Positions 16,923 to 27,208 of a stretch of DNA of 64,000 bases are shown here, piece by piece. Below the pieces are notes generated by a model, which worked only from the letters and a program-made list of their open reading frames with translations, ran no database searches and was not told where the DNA came from. Every line of letters begins with the position of its first letter. Position 1 is the stretch's first letter. Source of the stretch: Sandaracinaceae bacterium (GTDB lineage: Bacteria; Myxococcota_A; Polyangia; Polyangiales; Houyiibacteriaceae); assembly GCA_016706685.1 (NCBI GenBank), contig JADJJE010000003.1, forward strand, positions 377,811-441,810. Direction: 5' to 3'. Position numbers and translations under genes: made by a program.

Positions 16923-17339
16923 ATGGTGACGGTAGAGAACAGAATCGGACGCCTGATCGAGGTCCGCCAGACGGGCAAGGTCACGATCGAGGAACTGCAG
17001 GAGAGCTTCCCCGTTTTCCAGCGCATCCTGTCGTCCTCCCCTCAGCGCTACGTCATGGCCACCGACTGGCGCGGCATGCGCGTGCTGGACGCGAAGACCT
17101 CGGAGGCCCTGCTGGGCATCATGCGGTCCAAGAACGACCGCATCGAGCGGCAGATGTTGGTGATGGACCCGTCGGCCGTGATGGGCCTGCAGGTGCGGCG
17201 GCTGTTCAAGGACGCGGGTGGCGAGACGCGCGCCGTGTTCGAGTCGGCCGACCTGGCGCGTGGCTGGCTGGAGCCTGCGCTCACGCCCCTCGAGGTGGCC
17301 TCGCTCAAGCGGTTTCTCACGGCGGGCATCGCCGCCTGA
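16923..17339 (+). CDS. SpoIIAA/STAS-like protein
   Basis: A 138-residue soluble protein. IGRLIEVRQTGKVTIEELQE, then YVMATDWRGMRVLD and MLVMDPSAVMGLQVRRLFKDA match the SpoIIAA-like (STAS/SEC14-type) proteins frequent in myxobacterial genomes. The C-terminal segment, TRAVFESADLARGWLEPAL, gives the amphipathic helix usual in that family. It sits 39 bp after the hypothetical gene, with CATGG at its start, and 10 bp before the likely methyltransferase start. No kinase or phosphatase partner (SpoIIAB/SpoIIE type) is adjacent, so a partner-switching role is unproven. Confidence 0.72.
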   Translation: MVTVENRIGRLIEVRQTGKVTIEELQESFPVFQRILSSSPQRYVMATDWRGMRVLDAKTSEALLGIMRSKNDRIERQMLVMDPSAVMGLQVRRLFKDAGGETRAVFESADLARGWLEPALTPLEVASLKRFLTAGIAA

Positions 17340-17375
17340 CGAGGCCTCGGTGACGACCCCTACCTACCTGCTGGA

Positions 17376-18152
17376 GTGGGTGCGCGCGGGGCCGACCGCC
17401 TCGCGCTCATCCACGACATCTACGGACCCACGAGCCGGCGCGTGCTCTCGCAGGTGGATCTGCGCGGCAAGCGCGTGCTGGAGCTGGCCTGCGGGACCGG
17501 CACCATGACGCGCTTCCTGGCTAAAGAGGTGGGCCCCAACGGCTGTGTGGTGGGCCTGGACTCGAGCGAGGCCCAGCTGAGCGCCGCACGCGCGCGCTGC
17601 GCCGACCTGCCCAACGTGGAGTGGTTGCGCGGCGACGCCAGCGACACGGACCTGCCCCACGGCGCCTTCGACGTGGTCTACCTGCGGCTCCTGCTCATGC
17701 ACGTGCCCGAGCCGTTGCGCGTGTTGCTGCACGCGCACGACTTGCTGCGCCCCGGTGGCGTGATCGTCTGCGAGGAGGCCGCCGTGGACAGCACCTTCAC
17801 GGACCCACCCGTGCCCGAGCAGCGCGAGCTACACACCCTGGCCAACCAGATGGCGTGCGGCCGGGGCTGTGACTTCAACGTGGCGCGGCGCCTGGCCTCC
17901 CTGGTGCACGCCGCCGGCTTCATCCGAGTGGTGCCCAGCGCCCACCAGCCGGTCTACGTGAGCGGCCCCGAGAAGCAGCTGGAGGTGGCCAGCTTTGCCG
18001 AGGCGCTGACCCACTGGCGCGATGCGTCGGCCGTGACACGAGCGCGTGGGCAGGCCGTGGTGGACGCGCTGCGCGCGGCGACGCTGGATGACGAGTGCGC
18101 CTACGGGCTGAGCATGATGATGCAGGTGCGCGCCCAGAGGCCCCTGAGCTGA
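17376..18152 (+). CDS. Class I SAM-dependent methyltransferase (N-terminus frameshifted)
   Basis: A 258-residue class I methyltransferase. KRVLELACGTGTMTRFLAKE is the SAM-binding motif I, CVVGLDSSEAQLSAARARC is motif II, VEWLRGDASDTDLPHGAFDV is motif III/IV, and LLRPGGVIVCEEAAVD is post-II. The N-terminus is odd: the expected lead TTPTYLLEWVRAG, read from a GTG at 17350, is in another frame and joins cleanly to ADRLALIHDIYGP if one G is added to the G-run at 17388-17391. So the true start is probably 17350 and the given sequence has a 1-base deletion. The downstream membrane protein begins 5 bp later. The substrate is unknown. Confidence 0.8.
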   Translation: MGARGADRLALIHDIYGPTSRRVLSQVDLRGKRVLELACGTGTMTRFLAKEVGPNGCVVGLDSSEAQLSAARARCADLPNVEWLRGDASDTDLPHGAFDVVYLRLLLMHVPEPLRVLLHAHDLLRPGGVIVCEEAAVDSTFTDPPVPEQRELHTLANQMACGRGCDFNVARRLASLVHAAGFIRVVPSAHQPVYVSGPEKQLEVASFAEALTHWRDASAVTRARGQAVVDALRAATLDDECAYGLSMMMQVRAQRPLS

Positions 18153-18156
18153 GGCC

Positions 18157-18606
18157 ATGCTGAGCCTGTACGGAACGGTCCGGCTGCTGCACCTCGCGTC
18201 CATGGCGGTGTGGCTGGGCGCGGGGCTGCTGGCACCAGACGACGTGCGCGAGAGCGTTCTGCGTGGCGCCTCGGGCATCGACGCGCTCATGCCTCGGCTA
18301 CGGCGCACGGCCCGTGTGATGAACGCCTCGGCGTACGGAACGGTCGCCTCGGGCCTCGGGCTGATCACGCTCGGGCGGGGCTGGGCGACTCCCGCCCGCA
18401 TCTGGTGCGGCCTGGGGCTCACGTTGGTCGCCATCGGCATCGGAAGGGTGCTGATCCGCCCCGCCGTCGGCGCCCTCGTCGGGGCGCGCGCCACGCTCGA
18501 CGCCCTGCCCGCTCACGCCCGGGCGCAGCTAGCGCGGCGCTTCGCCCTCGCCGTGAGGGCCGAGGACGCCGTGCGTGCCATGGTACTGGTGGTCATGCTC
18601 GCCTGA
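18157..18606 (+). CDS. Small integral membrane protein
   Basis: A 149-residue protein with four predicted helices: near 8-26 (LLHLASMAVWLGAGLL), 57-73, 80-98 (IWCGLGLTLVAIGIGR) and the C-terminus (AVRAMVLVVMLA). The opening RLLHLASMAVWLGAGL resembles the first helix of DUF/CopD-like membrane proteins, but no metal-binding ligands stand out, so no function is assigned. It follows the methyltransferase by 5 bp and is followed by glmS after 74 bp. The ATG start fits the first helix. Confidence 0.7.
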   Translation: MLSLYGTVRLLHLASMAVWLGAGLLAPDDVRESVLRGASGIDALMPRLRRTARVMNASAYGTVASGLGLITLGRGWATPARIWCGLGLTLVAIGIGRVLIRPAVGALVGARATLDALPAHARAQLARRFALAVRAEDAVRAMVLVVMLA

Positions 18607-18680
18607 ACCTCCCACCGCCGGCGGGCGGCCATCATGCAGGAACGATGCGCGCCCTCCCGGGGCCTGCTAGCGTCCCGCGC

Positions 18681-20511
<1,831 letters not shown>

Positions 20512-20513
<2 letters not shown>

Positions 20514-20535
20514 CCGCGGGCAAAGACGCGCGGTC
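20512..20535 (+). terminator. Stem-loop at the glmS stop
   Basis: GACCGCG (20512-20518) and CGCGGTC (20529-20535) are perfect 7-base arms around a 10-base loop, with the glmS TGA inside the left arm. No T-run follows, so it may be an RNA 3' hairpin rather than a full intrinsic terminator. Confidence 0.35.
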
Positions 20536-20721
20536 GCAGGCCGCTCGGCTCTGCCGGGGCGCCTGAGGGTCCCCGTTTACGTCGCGTCAGAGAATCTGAA
20601 CGGTTTGCGGCGAGGACGCGAGGCACTAGACGACTGCGGTCACGGGACCGGCGCCGTCGAGGGCGCGCCGGCGGGCGCCACCCACAACGCCGCAGCTAGT
20701 ACGTGCATCGCAGCGTCGTAG

Positions 20722-20980
20722 GACGGTCCGGCCGCTGCATCACCCGCGCCGGTGCCCGCCGCCGCCGTCGCTGCACCGCGTGCCTTCGCTCTCAACTACG
20801 AGCGCCGGGACCCGAGCGCGGGCCCGCTGCTGGCTGGGCGGGCCCAAGCTGGCCGCCGGGTGGGGCGAAGTGCCCGAGCGCGCGCCGCGGGATCGCGTGG
20901 CCCTGCGCATGCGGCTCGCGCTCCCGGCGGAGCCTCCTCCGGACTCGTTGACGGGCGTGTTCGTGTCGAGCAGCAAGTAG
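20722..20980 (+). pseudogene. Possible gene remnant with one frame change
   Basis: The 484 bp after glmS has no intact gene, but two stretches read like coding sequence in adjacent frames. First, from 20722: an Ala/Pro-rich linker (PAAASPAPVPAAAVAAPRA) then FALNYERRDPSAG. Next, from about 20840 in the next frame: LAAGWGEVPERAPRDR then LRMRLALPAEPPPDSLTG, ending VFVSSSK at a TAG (20978-20980). They join if one base is missing near 20836-20845. There is no start codon, as TAG precedes 20722. It may be the C-terminus of a decayed exported protein. Evidence is compositional only. Confidence 0.3.
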
Positions 20981-20997
20981 CACCGCTACGCGGGTAT

Positions 20998-21941
20998 TCA
21001 CGGCGTGACTGGGCTGCCCAGGTTGGCGGGGCAACGTGCCGTCACCGCGTGCGGCAGCTCCACCCACGCGGTGTGTCCGCCGAAGCGCACGCACCAGGTG
21101 CGCGGTGCTCGCGCGCTGCGGGGCGGCGCACCCGCGAAGAGCGCTTGCGCGGGGCCAGCAAAGACCGGTGGGCCCGGCGCCTGCGACTCGACGCGTCGCT
21201 CGCGCGCAGACGAGGGGACCTCAACGGAGCACGTCGCTTCGTCGGCAACGAAGGCAGCCGCCTGTTCGGACCAGCAGCTAGCTGACACCCACGTGCCCGA
21301 CGCGTCGAGCCGGAGAAACTTCCGGATCTCGCCCGGCACCAATGCAGGGTCAGCGCCCGCAGCGACGACCTCGATGCCTCGCGGATCCACGACGCGAAGC
21401 GTGTAGCGAGCCGCGAACGGAGACATCTCCTGGAACACGAGCTGCGGATCCCTCCGGGCGCCACCGCAAAGAGCTGGAGCACGCCCTGTCGCATCTGGGC
21501 CATGCCGTTGTCGGCGAACACGACGAGCAACGCGCCCGTTGGCAGGGGCAACGCCGGGCCGCAGCGAGTGAGCCCCGGGGCAGTTCCGAGAGGTGCGGGG
21601 AGCACGTCCACGCGCACAGCATCCCCGCTGGTGCGCGCCAGGACGCAGCCCACGTCGGTGCCAGCATGAAAGATGGAGTCAGGAGAGCCGTCCCCGTCCA
21701 CGTCCACCGTCTCGGCCAGCGTGGGAGTGGCCGTGATGCCGCGCGAAGAGAGGTCTGCGGCCACCGCGATCTCGACGGGCGAGCGCGTCTCCGCAGGCGG
21801 GACAGGCTCGGCGGTGGTGCTGGCCGGTTCGGTCGGCTCTGCCACGCTGGATTGAACCCGATCGGTCGGGTCTGGATGCGCGCACCCCGCCCCCACCAAC
21901 AGAAGGAGCGCGAAGCCAGGGTGAGCGAGTGTCCGATTCAT
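20998..21941 (-). pseudogene. Lipoprotein with an internal 1-base frameshift
   Basis: The first part runs from ATG at 21941 and has a lipoprotein leader ending VGAGC (Cys20), then a Pro/Thr/Glu linker and VDVDGDGSPDSIFHAGTDVG, an FG-GAP-like calcium motif. It continues through FADNGMAQMRQGVLQLFAVA, then the frame is lost. The second frame resumes DPQLVFQEMSPFAARYTLRV and ends at 20998 with CPANLGSPVTP. The two halves join if one base is added to the C-run (plus strand) at 21450-21452, giving about 314 residues. This could be a true pseudogene or a sequencing indel. Function is not recognised; a lipoprotein with an Asp-rich motif is all that can be said. Confidence 0.65.
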
Positions 21942-22015
21942 GCGAGCGCCTCCATTCCACCAGGTTCAACGAAGAGACCCACGGCGGGACGGTATCACCA
22001 CACCGTGCAAACCCC

Positions 22016-22779
22016 TCAGTCGAAATACTGCGCGTACCAGTCGCGGCTGCATGATGGGCCTATCGCCGTCGCACAGCGCGGGCCGCTCGCGCCAGCGCTT
22101 GTTCTCCCAGATGCGCGTTCCTGGCGGAAGCCGTGCATGACCACGCGCACGTACTCCCGAACGTAGTCCTCGGAGAAGCGCGTGCCCTGACTGCCGGGCT
22201 GCATCATCAGGCCCAAGCGCAGGTCCACGTGCTCTTCGTCCACCGTGGTGTGGGTGTTGTAGAGCACGGTCTCCGCCACCGAGTGCATGTCGGTGATCTG
22301 GAACGAGGGCCCGTGGTAGATGGCCTCGAGCGTGTAGCCCGTGGTGGCGTGCTGGCCCGTGCCGCGCCCCTTCGAGCGCTGAATCGCCTGATGGCCCACG
22401 AACTCGTTCACGAACTCGGCGGGGTCGTTCTTGTGCACGGCTTGAAGTGCGCCACGTCCACCACGTTTTCGAGGATCTCGCGCGAGTGCGTACGGAGTCG
22501 CAGCTTGCCGTGCTGCCAGGTGGTCCACTCCGGGTGGCCGAACTGCGGACTGACGGGGATCTCGTATGCGGGCTCGCGGCCGCGCGGGTCGAAGTGCACG
22601 AACACGAAGCCGTTGCGCTCCACCACGCGGTGGCTGCGCAGCGGGGCCCGCTTGGGGAGGCGCGTGGCGTACGGCACCTCCACGCAGTCGCCAGCACCAC
22701 TGAACTTCCAGGCATGGAACGGGCAGCGGATGCAACCGCCTTCCACGGTGCCCTGGCCGAGATGTTTCGAACACTTGCT
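22016..22779 (-). pseudogene. Rieske non-heme iron oxygenase, N-terminally truncated and frameshifted
   Basis: Pieces of a Rieske oxygenase lie in changing frames. From 22779: KHLGQGTVEGGCIRCPFHAW (second Rieske pair C-x2-H present), GDCVEVPYATRLPK, and ENVVDVAHFK (non-heme iron D and H). A frame change near 22440 follows, then AVHKNDPAEFVNEFVGHQAI and TDMHSVAETVLYNTHTTV. A change near 22119 leads to RIWENKRWRERPALCDGD, and another near 22046 to RDWYAQYFD, where it ends. Sequence upstream of 22780 is stopped by TGA and lacks the first C-x-H ligand pair. CVEVPYA and the KRW tail recall sterol-type (KshA/DAF-36-like) oxygenases. With three breaks and no N-terminus it is not functional as given. 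Confidence 0.8.
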
Positions 22780-22924
22780 TCAAATGATTCATGGTTCCTA
22801 GGAGCCGCTGCCGATGTTCTCGCCATCGAGACCGCTGCGGCTGCCCTCGGGTGAGTGTCGAGTGCAGCCGGCAACGGCGCCCGAAAGGGGAACGAATCCG
22901 CGCCGCGACAAGTAGAATGCGCCG

Positions 22925-24031
22925 ATGCCGAACCTAAATCGTCCCGCGGGTCTCCTGCTGGCCTCCTTCCTCGTCCTTGGTGCGGCCCAGGTGCACGCTC
23001 AGGACTTCCGCCACCCCGTGCCGTGGGTGCCGGAGCGCTCGGTCGTCTGCGTTCCCACGCCTACCTCGTCCACGAGCTCGCTCGAGGACGACCTCACGGC
23101 GACCCGCGCGGGCGGCTTTCCGCGCACCGCGCTCGAGCTCGCCGCGACGTGTGCGGTCACGAGGCACTCGATCGCCGAGGCGTTCAACGAGGGCGGTCTC
23201 GTGCGGCATCGCGCCGGTGACTTCGCCGCCTCCGCTGCGTCGTTCGAGCAAGCCGTGATCGCCGACCCGAGCTACCTCGAGGCGCGCTTCAACTTCGCCT
23301 GCGCGCTGGCTCGACTCGGGAACCCGCGCGCCGCCATCGCGGAGATCGGATTCCTCGCGAGCGCGCGGCGTCTCGCTCAGCCGTGGCTGCAACGGGTCGC
23401 GACGGAACCCGACCTCGAGTCGGTTCGCGGCGACACAACGCTGCAGGAGTACGTGTCGGGACAGACCTACGGGGTAACCGCCCACACGCCGTTCCCCGCG
23501 CCGCGCGGGTTGCCTGTACCCGCCATCACCGGCCCAGTGTTCGAGCCGCTCACCTCGGTCCCCTGGGACGTGCTGCGCAGGATCCTGAGCGCTTCGCCAT
23601 CCCTGAGCGGGCAACGAGGCATGCAGCCCATCGAGCCCTACGAGATCCGACACCCTTCGCTCGACGCGCGGGTGCCGCTGGACAGCGCCGGCTATTTTCG
23701 CCCCGAGCGCGGCCAGGTCTTCTTGGTCATCCCGTTCACCATCCCGGGGCGGGAGGTGCTCGAAGGGATCCTGGTGCTGCATTGGAATGGCTCCGCATTC
23801 GAGCCGGCGTGCCACGAGTATTGCTCGGCGCTGGGGGATCCGCGCTACCGCAGCCGTCACTACCTCACCGACCGACCCAACGAGATCCAGGTGGTGCGAT
23901 GCAATTTCGACTATCGAGCCCGGTGCTCCACACGCCTGATCCAGACGGAAGGACGGGTGGCGCGCTTCCGGGGTTCCGACTCGCTCCCCGATGTCCAGCC
24001 GCCTGGGCCGGCGCGCGTCGAGCCCAACTGA
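22925..24031 (+). CDS. Exported TPR-like protein
   Basis: A 368-residue protein with a signal peptide (residues 1-25, ending QVHAQ). A tetratricopeptide-like region at about 80-130 reads SIAEAFNEGGLVRHRAGDFA, then AVIADPSYLEARFNFACALA, with the canonical spacing of two helix pairs. The second half, from about 190, is a beta-rich domain with GYFRPERGQVFLVIPFTIPG and two Cys pairs, probably periplasmic. No family is recognised beyond the TPR. Codon choice looks slightly less biased than that of its neighbours; this was judged by eye only. It starts 123 bp right of the broken Rieske gene. Confidence 0.75.
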   Translation: MPNLNRPAGLLLASFLVLGAAQVHAQDFRHPVPWVPERSVVCVPTPTSSTSSLEDDLTATRAGGFPRTALELAATCAVTRHSIAEAFNEGGLVRHRAGDFAASAASFEQAVIADPSYLEARFNFACALARLGNPRAAIAEIGFLASARRLAQPWLQRVATEPDLESVRGDTTLQEYVSGQTYGVTAHTPFPAPRGLPVPAITGPVFEPLTSVPWDVLRRILSASPSLSGQRGMQPIEPYEIRHPSLDARVPLDSAGYFRPERGQVFLVIPFTIPGREVLEGILVLHWNGSAFEPACHEYCSALGDPRYRSRHYLTDRPNEIQVVRCNFDYRARCSTRLIQTEGRVARFRGSDSLPDVQPPGPARVEPN

Positions 24032-24089
24032 TCGAGCGACGGCGTGACCCGCGCCTTCGGCGAGCATCGTCGCGTAGGATGAACGAACC

Positions 24090-24593
24090 GTGTTCGCCTG
24101 CCTCGACGTCGACTACAGCCCCGCGCGCACCTGCGCCGCGTGCGTCCTGTTCGCGCGCTGGAACAGCAGCCAGCCCACGGCGGAGCTCTCGGCGCGCCTC
24201 GACCCGTCGGATGTGGCCGGGTACGTCCCGGGCGCGTTCTACGAGCGGGAGCTCCCGGCGCTCCTCGCGGTGCTCGACAAGCTGCCGTTCCCGGTGAGCG
24301 CGCTCACGGCGCTGGTGGTCGACGGCTACGTGTGGCTCGGGCGGGAGCAAGCAGGCATGGGGCATCACCTCTTCGAGGCGACGCGAGTCCCCGTGATCGG
24401 TGTGGCCAAGAACGCCTTCGCGAACAACGACGTCGCGCTGCCGTTGCTGCGCGGCACGAGCCAGAAGCCGCTCTATGTGACGGCGGTGGGCATGGACCCG
24501 CTCGAAGCGCGGGCAGACATCGCGGACATGCACGGCGAGCACCGCGTGCCGACGCTGCTGCGGTGGGTGGACAACGCGTGCCGGCGGGGCTGA
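24090..24593 (+). CDS. Endonuclease V family protein, short form
   Basis: A 167-residue protein with the endonuclease V catalytic pattern: D6 in LDVDY, E54 in GAFYERELP, D78 in VVDGYVWLG and K107 in IGVAKNAF. Endonuclease V cuts near deoxyinosine in DNA (or inosine in RNA). This one is shorter than typical bacterial Nfi, lacking roughly 50 residues at the N-terminus, and starts at GTG (24090). The wedge equivalent (YVPG) is present. It may be a small RNA-type or minimal version. It lies 58 bp after an unrelated exported protein, so it is probably transcribed alone. Confidence 0.8.
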   Translation: MFACLDVDYSPARTCAACVLFARWNSSQPTAELSARLDPSDVAGYVPGAFYERELPALLAVLDKLPFPVSALTALVVDGYVWLGREQAGMGHHLFEATRVPVIGVAKNAFANNDVALPLLRGTSQKPLYVTAVGMDPLEARADIADMHGEHRVPTLLRWVDNACRRG

Positions 24594-24668
24594 GCGGGCC
24601 GCGTCGAGCACCCTCTCGGGTTCCGGCTTGACGTGCTCTGGCGGCACGGTGAGAGTGCCTGCTCCTGC

Positions 24669-26183
24669 ATGTCGATCGTGAGCGGCCAGCTACTTGATCA
24701 GCGCTACCGCATCATCGGGTCGATCGCGCGCGGGGGCATGGGGACCGTATACGAGGCGGAAGACCTGCGGCTCGGACGCCGCGTCGCGGTCAAGGTCCTC
24801 CTCGAGGGGCTCGCCAACGACGCGAGCTGTCGGGAGCGGTTTCGTCGGGAAGCGGAGGCGGCGGCCCGAACCACGCACCCGAACCTGGTCGCGCTCTATG
24901 ATCTCGCGCTCGACGCGACGCCCGCCTACTTGGTGATGGAGCTGCTCGAAGGGGTGACCCTCGAGGCCACCTTGGCCCGAGAGGGGCGGCTGCCTTGGCG
25001 CGTGGCGGCGCGCATCGGCATGGAGCTCAGCGCAGCCCTCGCGTGCCTCCACGGGGCGGGGATCGTGCATCGAGACATCAAGCCCTCGAACGTCCTCATC
25101 GAGACCAGCGGTCGCGCGAAGCTCATCGACCTCGGTGTCGCGCAGCTGCGCACGGGCAGGAGCTACGAGCGCCTCACGCAGAGCGGCGCGATCGTGGGCA
25201 CGCCGGGCTACATGGCCCCCGAGCAGCTGGCGGGCGGCACCGTCACCGACCGCACCGACCTCTGGGCGCTCGGTGTGCTGCTCTACTACGTGCTGTCTGG
25301 GCAACGCCCGTTTGCGGCAGCCGACCTCTCGCGCCTGCTGTTCCTGATCGCCCACGAGTCGCCGACGCCGCTCCACGCGGTGGCCCCAGAGACCCCCGAG
25401 CCGCTCGAAGCGCTCGTGATGAGCCTGCTGTCGAAGGACCCGGCGCAGCGTCCCGTCAGCGCGGCCGCCACTCAGAACACGCTCTCCCGCTGCCTGGACA
25501 ACCCCATGCCGGAGGTCGCCCCCCAAGGCGTAGCGGCACAAGCGCGTTGGGATCTCTCCGTGGGAGCGGTCGAGTTCCGTCCCACGCCCAGCGCGTCCGC
25601 CACGCCACCCATGGGCAGCCCGCTCGCGTCCGGAGGTGGGCCGTCGTTGCACGGAGCCACAGCGCAGGCGCCCCCGCCCGGTCCCGCACACGCGTCGCCC
25701 CACACGCAGGGCCCACGCCTCCCGGTCGCGGCGGTGGCTCTCGTGGGGGTGCTCGCTGTCTTGGCCTTGGGCATTGCCGGCGTCGCCCTGTTTCTCGTGG
25801 CGCAGCGCGCGGCAGGCACTGCTCCGCCCGGGCTCGCGACGCCCGCCGCAGCGCCAGCCACCCCCGCAAGTCAGCCGATGCCGAGCCGCCTCGAGATCAT
25901 CCACAGCGGCACGGATGCGCTCGAGACGAATCGCCAGTTGGCACCAACGCTCGACCCCCTGCTTCGTGCGTGCATCAACCTCGCCGAGCGCCCTCTGGGT
26001 GTAGGGATCACCTACGCCGTCTACATCAACGTCGATGGCACGCCGAACCGTCTCGAGCTCATGTATGGCGCAGCGTCGCCCGCAGAGGCCACGTGCATCG
26101 AACGGGCGCTCATGGCCTCGCGCTGGCCGCCACGCCTCTCGACGCGGGACCCGGCGATGGTCATCCTCACGCCCGCGTACTGA
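24669..26183 (+). CDS. Membrane Ser/Thr protein kinase with extracytoplasmic TonB-like tail
   Basis: A 504-residue Hanks-type kinase. The glycine loop is ARGGMGTVYEA (20-30), the catalytic lysine K42, HRDIKPSN is at 134-141, and the metal motif is DLG at 154-156 instead of DFG. GTPGYMAPEQ (178-187) marks the activation and APE region. A Pro/Ala linker leads to one transmembrane helix (353-378). The outside part (about 395-504), with DPLLRACINLAERPLG and ATCIERALMASRWP, resembles the AgmX/TonB C-terminal-type domain also seen in the lipoproteins near 62 kb. Start MSIVSGQLL is chosen over one 12 codons upstream, which adds a cysteine-rich non-kinase stretch. It is convergent with an FHA regulator. 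Confidence 0.92.
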   Translation: MSIVSGQLLDQRYRIIGSIARGGMGTVYEAEDLRLGRRVAVKVLLEGLANDASCRERFRREAEAAARTTHPNLVALYDLALDATPAYLVMELLEGVTLEATLAREGRLPWRVAARIGMELSAALACLHGAGIVHRDIKPSNVLIETSGRAKLIDLGVAQLRTGRSYERLTQSGAIVGTPGYMAPEQLAGGTVTDRTDLWALGVLLYYVLSGQRPFAAADLSRLLFLIAHESPTPLHAVAPETPEPLEALVMSLLSKDPAQRPVSAAATQNTLSRCLDNPMPEVAPQGVAAQARWDLSVGAVEFRPTPSASATPPMGSPLASGGGPSLHGATAQAPPPGPAHASPHTQGPRLPVAAVALVGVLAVLALGIAGVALFLVAQRAAGTAPPGLATPAAAPATPASQPMPSRLEIIHSGTDALETNRQLAPTLDPLLRACINLAERPLGVGITYAVYINVDGTPNRLELMYGAASPAEATCIERALMASRWPPRLSTRDPAMVILTPAY

Positions 26184-26191
26184 AGCGCCGC

Positions 26192-27097
26192 TCAGCCACG
26201 GTTCTCGAACACGTCCTCGGGGCGGCGAACGAGCTGAACGAAGCCGGCCCCGGTGGAGCGGATCAAGTCCGGACGCACTCCCGACTCCTTGAGCTTGGCC
26301 CGGAGTCGCGCGAGCGCAGCGTCCCAGCGATGGCGGAGCTCCCCGGGATCGCCGCCCGTGTCGCTCCACACCTCGTTCGCGAGCACCTGCCACTCCACCG
26401 GCCCTTCGAAGACGATGAGCTCGCTGAGGATGCGCGCGCCGATCCCTGCGATGACCACGATCTCCGCCTGCCCATGGCGGTGGATCTCCACGCTGTCGTA
26501 CCAGGCGACCATGCGCAGCGGTTCGTCCATCAGGCCGCCCGAGGTGGTCACGGTGCCCGTCAGCGCCACCGCGACGAAGCGCACGTCGATGCCCGCCACC
26601 CGCACGCGAGTGCCGTCGGTGACCGTCCTCGCCTGGGCGGGAGCGAGCTCTCCTGCGCATGCTCGCCAGCCGTCGCCGTTCCACCAGATGTGCAGCGCGG
26701 CGTCGGGCTCGAAGCGCGGCACCAGCTGAGGAGGCTTGCCCGCCATGAGGCTCGCGGTCCCCGGCAGGACCCGCCGGCCGAGCGCCGCACCCTCGATCGC
26801 GAGGACGGTGCGCGGGCCGTGGACCTCCTGCACGCGAACCACGAGGCCGGGCGCCAGCTCCACGTCCATTCCCGCTTCGAGGGCGACCTCGGCCATCGGC
26901 TTGCCGCGCACCGCGAAGAGCCGTCGCAGCGAGAGCAGCATGACCTCTCCGCGGCGCACGCTGACGAGCGCGTGTGCCTCGGAGATCCTGGGGTCATCGA
27001 TGCAGAAGGCCGCGGTGGGGAGCCGCCCGATCAGGCCGCCGGGATCCACGTCCACGGTCTTCCCATCGGGAGCTCGGAAGCGAACGAACGCGCGCAT
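26192..27097 (-). CDS. FHA-domain and winged-helix regulator
   Basis: A 301-residue soluble protein. Residues 1-75 have an FHA-like fold, with GGLIGRLPTAAFCIDDPRIS and EAHALVSVRRGEVML in place of the usual G-R/S-x2-H. The C-terminal region (about 215-290), LSELIVFEGPVEWQVLANEV, then RHRWDAALARLRAKLKES and RSTGAGFVQLVRR, matches an OmpR/PhoB-type winged helix. So it likely binds phospho-threonine peptides and DNA. Its neighbour is a convergent membrane Ser/Thr kinase, 8 bp away. The pairing suggests a kinase-to-regulator circuit, but co-function is inferred from position only. Confidence 0.8.
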   Translation of the reverse strand: MRAFVRFRAPDGKTVDVDPGGLIGRLPTAAFCIDDPRISEAHALVSVRRGEVMLLSLRRLFAVRGKPMAEVALEAGMDVELAPGLVVRVQEVHGPRTVLAIEGAALGRRVLPGTASLMAGKPPQLVPRFEPDAALHIWWNGDGWRACAGELAPAQARTVTDGTRVRVAGIDVRFVAVALTGTVTTSGGLMDEPLRMVAWYDSVEIHRHGQAEIVVIAGIGARILSELIVFEGPVEWQVLANEVWSDTGGDPGELRHRWDAALARLRAKLKESGVRPDLIRSTGAGFVQLVRRPEDVFENRG

Positions 27098-27208
27098 GGC
27101 CCACTGTAGGGCGATTCCCGGGCGGAGCGCGAGGCCAAGCGAGGGGAGGCCGACCCGCGTGGGATCCGCGTGTGACGCCCCTCTCTAGGGCGCGGCGTAG
27201 ATTCCCGC

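Noticed and set aside
18607..18680. Possible glmS ribozyme upstream of glmS
   Set aside because: Only 74 bp separate the genes and no ribozyme-like core or pairing is evident. Such ribozymes are mainly known in Gram-positive bacteria.
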